10,130 nucleotides of DNA from JBDSGC01 sp046594105 (lineage in GTDB: Bacteria > Acidobacteriota > Thermoanaerobaculia > Gp7-AA8). Below the pieces are notes generated by a model. The model searched no databases. It worked only from the letters and a program-made list of their open reading frames with translations, and was not told where the DNA came from. This document shows positions 1 to 5,967 of the stretch, piece after piece. The DNA is taken from positions 1 to 10,130 of the forward strand of contig JBKJQB010000182.1 of assembly GCA_046594105.1 (NCBI GenBank). Direction: 5' to 3'. The first letter of the stretch is position 1; each line of letters begins with the position of its first letter. Both the position numbers and the translations under genes were made by a program.

Positions 1-719
1 CGCGGATGCCCGGCCAGCGCGCGGGAGGACGAATGCGACGCGATCACCGGCGCCCTGGTCGTCTCGATGGCGTCGTAGAACGTCTTGTCGCTGACATGGG
101 AGATGTCGACGAGCATGCCCAGGCGGTTCATCTCCAGCACGACCTGCTTGCCGAAGGGGGTGAGGCCGTTATGCTTCGGATCGCTGCCGGAGGAGGCGGC
201 CCAGCCGTTGGTATTGGTATGAGTGAGCGTCATGTAGCGCGCGCCGAAGCGGTAGAAAGAGCGGAGCAGCTCGATGGAGTCTTCGATGGCGTGACCGCCC
301 TCGATGCCGATGAGGATCGATCGCTTTCCGTCGGCGGCAGCGGAGCGAATGTCGGAGGTCGACGTGGCGAAGCGCACCCAGGTGGGGTAGTGCTCCACCA
401 TCTCGTGGATGGTCTCCATGATGCGCAGGCAGTAGGCGGCGGCGCCCTTGTTCGCGTAGGAAGCGGGGACGTAGGCGGCGAAGAACTCCGCATCGAGACC
501 GCCGGCCTTCATGCGCGGATAGTCGAAATGTCCTCGTGCGTTCCAGGCTCCGAGGTCGAAGGGATGATCGAGGAACTCGCTGGGAGTGTCGGCGTGTGTG
601 TCGACGGTGATGGAGCGGACGGCCGGTTTCTCAATCGTTCGAGGTCGTCTGGTGCGTGCCGCCTGCAGGGGAGCGATCGCCAGGAGGATCAGCGCGAGGA
701 GAGCCAGTCGTTTCCGCAT
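1..719 (-). CDS. Membrane dipeptidase, peptidase family M19 (partial, C-terminus outside window)
   Basis: This is a zinc-dependent dipeptidase of the renal dipeptidase (M19) family, which cleaves dipeptides, including D-amino-acid-containing ones in many members. Translation from the ATG at 719 opens with MRKRLALLALILLAIAPLQA, a clear Sec signal peptide without a lipobox cysteine, so the enzyme is probably periplasmic or secreted. About 239 residues are visible. Family motifs are in the right order: THADTP near residue 42 (HxD metal ligands), IEGGHAI near 140 (metal-bridging Glu), MTLTHTNTNGWA near 162, LGMLVDISHVSD near 200 and ASHSSSRAL near 225. The rest of the catalytic barrel lies beyond position 1; family members are usually around 400 residues. 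No Shine-Dalgarno precedes the start, but a -10-like box lies 7 nt upstream. The upstream side is the palindrome cluster. Family assignment is firm; the physiological substrate is unknown. Confidence 0.93.
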   Translation of the reverse strand, partial: MRKRLALLALILLAIAPLQAARTRRPRTIEKPAVRSITVDTHADTPSEFLDHPFDLGAWNARGHFDYPRMKAGGLDAEFFAAYVPASYANKGAAAYCLRIMETIHEMVEHYPTWVRFATSTSDIRSAAADGKRSILIGIEGGHAIEDSIELLRSFYRFGARYMTLTHTNTNGWAASSGSDPKHNGLTPFGKQVVLEMNRLGMLVDISHVSDKTFYDAIETTRAPVIASHSSSRALAGHP

Positions 720-726
720 GCGCGTC

Positions 727-732
727 AGCGTA
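727..732 (-). promoter_or_regulatory. -10 box TACGCT of the dipeptidase gene, probably leaderless start
   Basis: TACGCT on the minus strand is separated by exactly 7 nt (720-726) from the ATG at 719. There is no Shine-Dalgarno in the short gap, so transcription would begin at or next to the A of the start codon. No convincing -35 element is seen. The call rests on the same spacing recurring at six other starts in the window. Confidence 0.5.
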
Positions 733-763
733 GCAGGTTCGCGCGGGGGCGTTTTGGAGGCTG

Positions 764-785
764 GGTGGAGCCGGGGTGGAGCCGG
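764..785. repeat. Tandem duplication of an 11-bp unit
   Basis: GGTGGAGCCGG occurs twice without interruption (764-774 and 775-785). The second copy runs into the first palindrome of the cluster. It lies 45-66 bp upstream of the dipeptidase start. It may be a slippage product, and no function is evident. Confidence 0.7.
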
Positions 786-986
786 CGAAGCCGGCAAAAG
801 ATCGTAGCCCCCGGCGCGAGCCGGGGGAAACGCGAGGGCCACGGTTGGTGAGCCCGCATCGCGGGCGACAGAGGCGCGATGCGTAGTGAAGTGCCGCCCG
901 CTGACGCGGGCTCGAAACGGGGGGCCGCTGTTTTCCCCCGGCTGACGCCGGGGGCTACGTTCTGGCGCCGGGCTTCGCCGGCGCGA
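779..986. repeat. Large imperfect inverted repeat with three hairpins in each arm
   Basis: The left arm (about 779-871) and right arm (about 891-986) are divergent copies of the same composite element in opposite orientation, with a centre near 881. From outside inward each arm holds three palindromes. P1 has a GCCGGC-type stem with a GAA-containing loop (781-795; 965-984). P2 has a CCCCCGGC/GCCGGGGG stem of 8 bp, a 4-nt loop and a GTAG/CTAC flank (804-830; 932-958). P3 has a GCCCGC/GCGGGC stem (852-866; 896-911). P2 and P3 are 20-21 nt apart in both arms. No reading frame with protein-like features crosses it. The style resembles REP/BIME-type intergenic palindromes, some of which are mobilised by RAYT transposases. 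No such transposase is in this window, so origin and function are open. Confidence 0.75.
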
Positions 987-1019
987 TCGGCAGGTCCAGA
1001 CGTGCTGCCTGGCGAGATC

Positions 1020-1066
1020 CCGCGGGCAGGATGCCCGCGGCACGGCCGGCAGGATGCCGGCGCTAC
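1020..1066. repeat. Two tandem hairpin units with shared AGGAT loop
   Basis: Two adjacent units of about 23 bp each fold as perfect short hairpins around the same loop AGGAT. Unit 1 pairs 1020-1027 with 1033-1040 (CCGCGGGC/GCCCGCGG). Unit 2 pairs 1045-1050 with 1056-1061 (GCCGGC/GCCGGC). The stems differ between units but remain complementary, while loop and spacing are kept. Unit 2 ends in GCTACG, the same end as palindrome P2 at 951-959, which suggests a common family of elements. The pair lies just downstream of the CBS gene terminator in that gene's direction of transcription. Confidence 0.7.
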
Positions 1067-1084
1067 GAAAAGCAGGCGTGGGTC

Positions 1085-1119
1085 AAAAAGAAAAAGAGCG
1101 CGTTCGCACGCGCTCTTTT
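1085..1119 (-). terminator. Rho-independent terminator of the CBS-domain gene
   Basis: A perfect 12-bp stem pairs 1092-1103 (AAAAGAGCGCGT) with 1108-1119 (ACGCGCTCTTTT) around the 4-nt loop TCGC. On the minus strand the stem is followed by a T-rich run (TTTTTCTTTTT including the stem end). It starts about 20 nt after the CBS gene stop codon, the expected place. The stem also ends in T4 on the plus strand, so it could work in both directions, though no plus-strand gene runs into it. Confidence 0.85.
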
Positions 1120-1140
1120 GGGGATGCATCGATCGGGCGA

Positions 1141-1590
1141 TTACTTGTTCGGGGGCGCTTCGCTGATGGTCTCGATGACCCGGCCGACCTTGTTGTCCTG
1201 ATCGGTTTTGCTGATGTCGCCCATGGAGACGATGCCCACCAGTTCATCGCTGGCATTCACCACCGGAAGGCGGCGCACCTGGGAGCTGCTCATCAGTTTG
1301 AGCGCCTCGTCGACGCTGGCATCCTCGCGAATGGTCTTGACGCCTTTGGACATCGCGTCGGCCGCCTTTGCCGCGCTGCAGTCTTTCCCCTCGGCGATGA
1401 CACGGATCACGATGTCGCGGTCGGTGATCATTCCGATCACTTTCTTCCCGTTGACCACCGGCACCACGCCCGTGTCCTGCTTGGCCATGATGCGGGCGGC
1501 GTCGCGGATGGTGTCCTTCTCCGAGACGCACTCCGGGTTCGCGGTCATCACGTCACGGACGGAACACCCGGTCTGTTTGTTCTTTTCCAT
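1141..1590 (-). CDS. Two-CBS-domain protein (149 aa)
   Basis: A small cytosolic protein made almost entirely of two CBS domains, about residues 12-67 and 76-131. Such a tandem forms a Bateman module, which in characterised proteins binds adenine nucleotides or related ligands and regulates a partner. Visible signatures are GVVPVV followed by GMITDRDIVIR in the first domain, and RRLPVV followed by GIVSMGDIS in the second. There is no fused catalytic domain, so partner and ligand cannot be named. The ATG at 1590 is chosen because AGGAGGA lies 3 nt upstream; an in-frame start 12 codons further upstream would add a low-complexity proline-rich leader with no such site. It follows the outer-membrane-type gene by 58 nt on the same strand and is probably its operon partner. 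It ends at a strong terminator. Confidence 0.9.
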   Translation of the reverse strand: MEKNKQTGCSVRDVMTANPECVSEKDTIRDAARIMAKQDTGVVPVVNGKKVIGMITDRDIVIRVIAEGKDCSAAKAADAMSKGVKTIREDASVDEALKLMSSSQVRRLPVVNASDELVGIVSMGDISKTDQDNKVGRVIETISEAPPNK

Positions 1591-1648
1591 GAATCCTCCT
1601 CGTTGTTTCGGTGGAGGAGGGAGCAAGTCGCATGCCCCGCGATCCCGA

Positions 1649-2200
1649 TCAGAAGGCGATGCGCAGTCCCGCCGCCAACGTCAGATACCTTGGGCGAGGG
1701 CGGTTGAAGTTCATCACGTGATACGTCCCTTCGAGCTGCAGCGCGTACCGGCGGCTCATCGGAAAGATCGAGTTGATCCCCCCCTGGAATCCGTAGTCCG
1801 ACTCTTCGCGTCCCCTTCCATGCTGCCGGTAGAGGCCGGCACCAGCAAACAGTCCGGTGTACCCGTACGGTTCGGAGAAGCGGTACTCGATGATGCCGTC
1901 GGCGTGCTCGATGGAGCCGCTGGAATCGGACTCATAGATGTCGCGGCCGTTGACGTCCTTGAACCCGGTTTTGAAGGCGGTGTTGGCGTCCATCCGCCCC
2001 AGCTTCACCTTGAAGATCGTGCCGGGGTCGAGGGCGATGCCGTAGTACACCTCGCGCAGCCCGCGCTCGAACGACCCGCGGCCCGCAGGCGACTGCAGGG
2101 CCTTGCTTCCCCCGAACAGGACGCCGAATTCGTTGTGCTGCGCGGCGGCCGGCATCGCCAGAGCCACCAGGAACGCGAGAATCCACCCGCTCTTTTTCAT
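1649..2200 (-). CDS. Predicted outer-membrane beta-barrel-like protein (183 aa), function unknown
   Basis: Starting at the ATG at 2200 the protein begins MKKSGWILAFLVALAMPAAAQ, a textbook signal peptide with probable cleavage after Ala20. The mature part is rich in Gly and aromatic residues in alternating stretches (EYRF near 105, YTGLFAGAGLYR near 114, DYGFQGGIN near 135, YALQLEGTYHVM near 152). It ends YLTLAAGLRIAF, with the C-terminal Phe typical of substrates of the BAM assembly machinery. This looks like a small porin/OmpW-OmpA-sized barrel, but I recognise no named family. In-frame alternatives at 2218 and 2248 have purine-rich stretches upstream. I prefer 2200 because it gives a standard signal peptide and sits 7 nt from a TATAGT box. 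It is followed by the CBS-domain gene and is divergent from comF. Confidence 0.75.
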   Translation of the reverse strand: MKKSGWILAFLVALAMPAAAQHNEFGVLFGGSKALQSPAGRGSFERGLREVYYGIALDPGTIFKVKLGRMDANTAFKTGFKDVNGRDIYESDSSGSIEHADGIIEYRFSEPYGYTGLFAGAGLYRQHGRGREESDYGFQGGINSIFPMSRRYALQLEGTYHVMNFNRPRPRYLTLAAGLRIAF

Positions 2201-2207
2201 GGGGGTC

Positions 2208-2213
2208 ACTATA
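2208..2213 (-). promoter_or_regulatory. -10 box TATAGT of the OMP-like gene, probably leaderless start
   Basis: TATAGT on the minus strand lies exactly 7 nt (2201-2207) before the ATG at 2200. The gap sequence GACCCCC contains no ribosome-binding site. This is one of the closest matches to TATAAT among the start-proximal boxes of the window. Confidence 0.55.
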
Positions 2214-2267
2214 CGCATCGACTTCCTTCGATTCAATGGAACACGCATCGATCCACTCCCTTCGAAA

Positions 2268-2273
2268 TACAAT
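2268..2273 (+). promoter_or_regulatory. -10 box TACAAT of comF, probably leaderless GTG start
   Basis: TACAAT lies 7 nt (2274-2280) before an in-frame GTG at 2281. The box overlaps the alternative ATG at 2272, so a transcript started from it could not include that ATG. No Shine-Dalgarno is seen before either start. It faces the TATAGT box of the OMP-like gene, about 54 bp away, so the two promoters are back to back. Confidence 0.5.
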
Positions 2274-2280
2274 GAACGCC

Positions 2281-3006
2281 GTGTTGCAGACGCTCTCGAT
2301 GTTGGGACGTGAGACGGCCAGAATCGTTCTGCATGCCTCCTGCGTGGCCTGCGACGGAGCGTTGCCGTGGCGTGACCGGGTCGGTTCCTGCTGCCGGAGC
2401 TGCTGGGAGGCTCTTCCTGCCATTCCGGGGGCGAAGTGCCAGTCGTGTGCGCTGCCGTGGAGCGGCCAGGACCCTGGCTATGTCTGCGGGGCCTGCCTCG
2501 ACGATCCGATCCCGGTGGAATGGACCGAGGCCTGGGGAGCGTACCGAGGAGCCTTGGAGCGAGTGCTGCACTCGTTCAAGTTTGGGCGGCACGACTGGTT
2601 TTCCGATCCACTTGCCGACCTCCTCGCGCTGCGATTGCGGGATCGTGGGGATCTGACGTTCGATGCAGTGGCGGCGGTGCCGATGCATCGGAAGAAGTTG
2701 CGGCAGCGGGGCTACAACCAGGCCGAGCTCCTTGCGCGTGCCCTTTCCCGGAAGATCGCGATTCCGTTCGATGGCAGGCTTCTGACGAAGTCCGAGGAGC
2801 GGGTGCCGCAATCAACCCTCCCGCGAGCGGAGCGGCGGAGCAATGTCCGAAACGCGTTCCTCGGTCACCAGTCTGCCAGGGGGAAAGCGATCCTGCTGGT
2901 CGACGATGTCAGCACCACCGGGGAAACGTTGCGCGCCTGCGCCAGGGCGCTGCAGAAACGCGGAGCGGCGCGCGTCTGCGCCGTGGTCGTGGCGAAGACG
3001 GAGTAG
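2281..3006 (+). CDS. comF: ComF family phosphoribosyltransferase-like protein
   Basis: A ComF/GntX-type protein: an N-terminal zinc-ribbon-like region followed by a type I phosphoribosyltransferase fold. Homologues are needed for DNA uptake in competent bacteria, where ComF acts on the cytosolic side; in other species the role is unclear. Numbered from the GTG at 2281 (241 aa), paired cysteines occur at 21/24, 38/41, 53/56 and 69/72. The family signature VPMHRKKLRQRGYNQAELLA starts at 133, and the PRPP-binding loop LLVDDVSTTGET is at 205-216. Length is normal for the family. The start is uncertain: ATG at 2272 or 2236 are alternatives, and 2281 is preferred from the -10 box spacing. It is followed after 64 nt by the FAD oxidoreductase on the same strand. 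No other competence gene is in the window. Confidence 0.9.
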   Translation: MLQTLSMLGRETARIVLHASCVACDGALPWRDRVGSCCRSCWEALPAIPGAKCQSCALPWSGQDPGYVCGACLDDPIPVEWTEAWGAYRGALERVLHSFKFGRHDWFSDPLADLLALRLRDRGDLTFDAVAAVPMHRKKLRQRGYNQAELLARALSRKIAIPFDGRLLTKSEERVPQSTLPRAERRSNVRNAFLGHQSARGKAILLVDDVSTTGETLRACARALQKRGAARVCAVVVAKTE

Positions 3007-3070
3007 GCACGAGCCGTGATGATCCCCTCAGCGTGCGTGCAGCGGTTCCATCCTTGTCCGTGGAGAGCGA

Positions 3071-4294
3071 ATGCCTGCGTTTGACCTGATCATCATCGGT
3101 GGCGGCATCATCGGCGGGAGCACGCTCTACCATCTGATGACTCTGGGATTCCGCGGTCGCGTTCTGGTCGTGGAACGGGAGGACGCGCTGTCCAAGGGCT
3201 CCACCGCTCTTTCGGCGGGCGGCTTCCGCAACATCTGGACGACGCCGATCAACATGCGGCTGACCAGCTACTCCATCGGGCGGCTGAAAAACTTCCGTGA
3301 GGAGCTCGGTTTTCCCATCGGCTTCGACCAGCGGGGGTACCTTTTCTGCCAGTACGCCTCAAATTTTGAAGAGGCGAAAATATTCGGGGATCAATGGGCC
3401 TCCAACGGCGTGCACATCGAGTTTCTCGACGCCCGCGAGGTGGAAAAGAAAGTCCCGGGACTGCACGCCGGCATCGACCACATCGATCCTGAAGTCAACG
3501 AGATCCTGCAGATGCAGCCGATCGCCGGAGGGGTCTTCGGTCCCGATTGCGGAAGCTTCGATCCCTCGGCCGCGGCGCAGGGGTATTTCGAGCGGGGAAT
3601 CGAAGGCATGCAGGGGCGCGCCGAATTGCGTCTGCGCACCGCGGTGAAACGATTGCGCATCGTCGATGGCGTCTGCACGGGGCTCGACCTCGAGGATGGC
3701 ACGGTGCTCGAAGCGGAAAAGGTGCTGATCGCGGCCGGCGCCTGGACCAATCAGCTCATGGAACGCTCCGGACTCAGCGGCGCAGACCTCCCGCCGGTGA
3801 TCCCGCTGAATCGGATGCTCTTCATCACCAACTTTCCGCCCATCGAGGGGTTCGAGCACGTCCCCATGACCATCGTCGATCGCGGAATCTACTTCCGCCC
3901 GGAAGGGCCGAACCTTCTGATCGGTCGCGCCGATCCCGACACGCCGGTCAGTTTCGACACGCCGGTCGATGCGACGTACTACGAGGAACAGATCAACTAC
4001 TACCTGCAGGAGCGCATCCCAGGCATGGAGCGCTGCCGGCTCATGTCGATGTGGGGCGGCCTGTATGACACGAATGAGGTCGACCACAACGCGGTGCTGG
4101 GAGAGCATCCGCACTTCCGCAATCTTTTTTTCGCCACGGGTTTCTCCGGTCACGGTGCGATGGAAGCACCTGCGGCGGGACTGGCCCTGGCGGAGCTGCT
4201 GACCTACGGGGAGTACCGCACGCTGGACTGCTCGACGCTGTCGATCCGTCGTTTCTGGGACAACCAGCTCATTCACGAGACCATCGTCATCTGA
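3071..4294 (+). CDS. FAD-dependent oxidoreductase, DAO family (FOXRED1/sarcosine oxidase beta-like)
   Basis: A 407-residue flavoprotein of the D-amino-acid-oxidase-like superfamily, whose members oxidise C-N bonds of amino or N-methyl compounds and sometimes act in electron-transfer complexes. The dinucleotide-binding motif IIIGGGIIGGS is at residues 7-17, with E35 at the end of the second strand for the adenosine ribose. KGSTALSAGGFRNIW (42-56) resembles the flavin-contact segment of FOXRED1 and of sarcosine/proline dehydrogenase beta subunits. ATGFSGHGAMEAPAAG near the C-terminus is the second flavin-binding signature. No signal peptide or membrane segment is seen, so it is cytosolic. The start is supported by GGAG 5 nt upstream. 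It lies 64 nt behind comF with no evident terminator between. Substrate and electron acceptor cannot be read from the sequence. The superfamily call is firm; the subfamily is a resemblance only. Confidence 0.88.
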   Translation: MPAFDLIIIGGGIIGGSTLYHLMTLGFRGRVLVVEREDALSKGSTALSAGGFRNIWTTPINMRLTSYSIGRLKNFREELGFPIGFDQRGYLFCQYASNFEEAKIFGDQWASNGVHIEFLDAREVEKKVPGLHAGIDHIDPEVNEILQMQPIAGGVFGPDCGSFDPSAAAQGYFERGIEGMQGRAELRLRTAVKRLRIVDGVCTGLDLEDGTVLEAEKVLIAAGAWTNQLMERSGLSGADLPPVIPLNRMLFITNFPPIEGFEHVPMTIVDRGIYFRPEGPNLLIGRADPDTPVSFDTPVDATYYEEQINYYLQERIPGMERCRLMSMWGGLYDTNEVDHNAVLGEHPHFRNLFFATGFSGHGAMEAPAAGLALAELLTYGEYRTLDCSTLSIRRFWDNQLIHETIVI

Positions 4295-4300
4295 CGTCAG

Positions 4301-4336
4301 GCTCCGCGAAGAGATCCCCTGCCCGTCTTGCGGAGC
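4301..4336 (+). terminator. Hairpin after the FAD oxidoreductase gene, possible weak terminator
   Basis: GCTCCGC (4301-4307) pairs with GCGGAGC (4330-4336), and the stem is extended by AAG/CTT with one bulged base. It lies 7 nt after the stop codon. No T-run follows, so intrinsic termination would be inefficient; it could instead be a 3' stabilising structure. Confidence 0.35.
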
Positions 4337-4391
4337 TGGAGCACTCACGCTAGGCGCAGCCATTGATGAGGGGAAGCCTCCCCATCGAGTT

Positions 4392-4511
4392 CCTTCTCCC
4401 CGCCGCAGCGGGGAGAAGGTTCGCGAAGCGAGGATGAGGGGTCCTTCTTTTCGGGGAAGGCCCCCCTCATCCGCCTTCGGCACCTTCTCCCCCGCGTGGC
4501 GGGGGCGAAGG
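4392..4511. repeat. Inverted pair of palindromic CCTTCTCCCC / CCTCATCC repeats
   Basis: Copy A (4392-4441) and copy B (4463-4511) are the same element of about 50 bp in opposite orientation, separated by 21 bp. Each holds a hairpin arm (CCTTCTCCCCGC with GCGGGGAGAAGG in A; CTTCTCCCCCGC with GCGGGGGCGAAGG in B) and a CCCCTCATCC end facing the centre. The type resembles intergenic palindromic repeats seen repeatedly in many GC-rich bacteria. It sits where the oxidoreductase and the acyltransferase genes converge, and the whole pair could fold into a long cruciform or act as a bidirectional transcription block. Copy B overlaps the last 15 codons of the acyltransferase gene. Confidence 0.75.
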
Positions 4512-5441
4512 ACTCTCGAGGGGAGATCGATCCGTTCGGCGGGTCACATCCCACTGCGGCCGCTGTCGCCAGCGATCGTGCATCCAGACCCACTGTTCGG
4601 GAACGCGGCGGACCTGTTCCTCGATGGAAGCGGTGAGCCGGGCGGTCAAGGCGACGGGATCGTCGCCGCGGGCGGTCTCGATCACCGGCTGGAAGTGGAT
4701 GAACTGATGCCCGTTGCGGCGTTCGATGAAGCCGATGACAATGGGCGTCTCCGTGCGGATGGCCAGCTTCGCCGGACCAATGGGGGTCAGCGCCTCCCGG
4801 CCGAAGAAGGGCACCGGGACGCTCTCCACACGCACGCTCTGGTCGATGAGAAAGGCAAGAGCGCCGCCACTGCGAAGGGCCTGGATCATCTGCCTTGCCG
4901 CCGAGGATGACCCTCGATCGATGGTGCGGATTCCCGCTCCGGCACGGATTTCGGTAATCAGTTGATTGAGCTCTGCCTCGTCGCGCTCGCGCTGGAGCAC
5001 CGACATCGGGCTGCCGAATAGAGCGAAGGCGTAGGCCATCCATTCCCAGTTCCCGCAATGAGCGGTGATCATGATCATGCCGCGTCCGGCGCGAAGGGCC
5101 GCGAGGATGGGCTCCACGCCTCCGACCGTGGTGGTTCGGTCGCGGACGGCCACGTCGACGTTGGGGAGCCAGAGGATCTCCGACAGGCAGAGGCCGAGGT
5201 GGCGGAACATGGCCCGGATGGTGATCGCCCGGCGCGCGGCGTCCCACTCGGGGAAGGCGATGGCGATGTTCGCCAGCGCTTTGCGTCGCTCGCTCCGGAG
5301 GAGGTGCCACCCCAGGAGTCCGAGAAATCCCCCGATCCTCCGGGCGACGTTCAGGGGCAGGACGCGGACAGCGAAACTGACCAGGCGCGCCGCCCGATGA
5401 AGGATCCGGCCTCTAAATGCTCTGCGCGTCCGGGGTTCCAC
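4467..5441 (-). CDS. LpxL/HtrB-type lysophospholipid (lipid A) acyltransferase
   Basis: A 324-residue member of the LpxL/LpxM/HtrB acyltransferase family, inner-membrane enzymes that add secondary acyl chains to Kdo-lipid A from acyl-ACP. The catalytic HX4E motif is HCGNWE at 128-133. DQSVRVESVPVPFFG at 200-214 and the C-terminal signature PEQWVWMHDRWR at 281-292 are typical. The N-terminus is basic, with a hydrophobic stretch (about 35-48) that could anchor it. The start is GTG at 5441 with AAGGA 8 nt upstream, and it overlaps the end of kdsC by 29 nt, which suggests translational coupling. Pairing with kdsC supports a lipid A/Kdo role. Oddity: residues 311-324 (PSPPPRGGEGAEGG) are encoded by an intergenic repeat, so the C-terminus appears to have been extended or replaced by repeat DNA. 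Which acyl position it modifies is unknown. Confidence 0.9.
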   Translation of the reverse strand: MEPRTRRAFRGRILHRAARLVSFAVRVLPLNVARRIGGFLGLLGWHLLRSERRKALANIAIAFPEWDAARRAITIRAMFRHLGLCLSEILWLPNVDVAVRDRTTTVGGVEPILAALRAGRGMIMITAHCGNWEWMAYAFALFGSPMSVLQRERDEAELNQLITEIRAGAGIRTIDRGSSSAARQMIQALRSGGALAFLIDQSVRVESVPVPFFGREALTPIGPAKLAIRTETPIVIGFIERRNGHQFIHFQPVIETARGDDPVALTARLTASIEEQVRRVPEQWVWMHDRWRQRPQWDVTRRTDRSPLESPSPPPRGGEGAEGG

Positions 5442-5952
5442 TCTCGAAGTCCTTCACCACTCGGGCCCACTCGCCCCGCTCGCGGAGCAGCGTTTCCACC
5501 AGCTCCCGGAACGCTCCCTGCCCCCCGCGAGCCTCGAGCTTCCAGATCGCGGCCTGGCGAACTTCAGGCGCGGCGTCCGCGGGGGCAGCGGAGAGGCCGG
5601 CGCGATGCATGGGAGCGAGGTCGGGAAGATCGTCGCCGACGTAGAGCGTCTGCTCGAAACGAACGCCGAGTTTCTGGAGGATCTGGTCGCACGCCTGCAG
5701 CTTGTTCGCAGCTCCCTGGTGCAACTCGGTGATGCCGAGCTCCTTGGCCCGGCGGGCCAGAGCGGGGGAGCGCCGGCTGGTCAGCAGGACCACGGTGACC
5801 CCGGCCCGCTGTGCGAGCTTGACCGCCAGTCCGTCGCGCACGCTGAACTCTTTGATCTCCCGGTTCTCGCCCATGTAGATGATGTGACCGTCGGTCCAGA
5901 CGCCATCGACGTCGGAGATGATCACGCGGATGTTGAGTGCAGCGGCAACCAT
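5413..5952 (-). CDS. kdsC: 3-deoxy-D-manno-octulosonate 8-phosphate phosphatase KdsC (HAD family)
   Basis: A HAD-superfamily phosphatase that hydrolyses Kdo-8-phosphate to Kdo, the last step before CMP activation in lipopolysaccharide inner-core synthesis. Length 179 residues, normal for KdsC, which has no large cap domain. The nucleophile motif DVDGVWTDG is at 14-22 (D14, D16), motif II LLTSR at 56-60, the motif III lysine probably K84, and motif IV YVGDDLPDLAPM at 104-115. The C-terminal ARGGQGAFRELVETLL matches the characteristic KdsC tail (GGxGAxRE). The ATG at 5952 gives the expected N-terminus. No Shine-Dalgarno precedes it; a TATCCT box lies 9 nt upstream. It overlaps the acyltransferase gene downstream. 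The HAD gene upstream is 271 nt away and probably separately transcribed. Confusion with other C0-type HAD phosphatases is possible but unlikely given the tail. Confidence 0.92.
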   Translation of the reverse strand: MVAAALNIRVIISDVDGVWTDGHIIYMGENREIKEFSVRDGLAVKLAQRAGVTVVLLTSRRSPALARRAKELGITELHQGAANKLQACDQILQKLGVRFEQTLYVGDDLPDLAPMHRAGLSAAPADAAPEVRQAAIWKLEARGGQGAFRELVETLLRERGEWARVVKDFESGTPDAQSI

Positions 5953-5961
5953 GCGTGGCGC

Positions 5962-5967
5962 AGGATA
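5962..5967 (-). promoter_or_regulatory. -10 box TATCCT of kdsC, possible leaderless start
   Basis: TATCCT on the minus strand is 9 nt (5953-5961) from the ATG at 5952, with no ribosome-binding site between. Spacing is 2 nt longer than at the best cases in the window and no -35 box stands out, so this is one of the weaker members of the set. Confidence 0.4.

Noticed and set aside
6..851. 281-codon open frame on the plus strand
   Set aside because: Antisense to the M19 dipeptidase, whose motifs are unmistakable. The plus-strand translation is low-complexity Gly/Ala/Arg/Val with no domain.
779..1066. CRISPR array or RNA gene in the repeat cluster
   Set aside because: Repeats are palindromes of different types in mixed orientation with no regular spacers, and no cas genes are present. 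I could not fold it into a tRNA or a known riboswitch class by eye.
1208..2275. 355-codon open frame on the plus strand
   Set aside because: Runs antisense through both the CBS-domain gene and the OMP-like gene and across their terminator-free gap. No protein-like features.
3359..4483. 374-codon open frame on the minus strand opposite the FAD oxidoreductase
   Set aside because: Shadow of the flavoprotein gene. The translation is Arg/His-rich and shows no motif.
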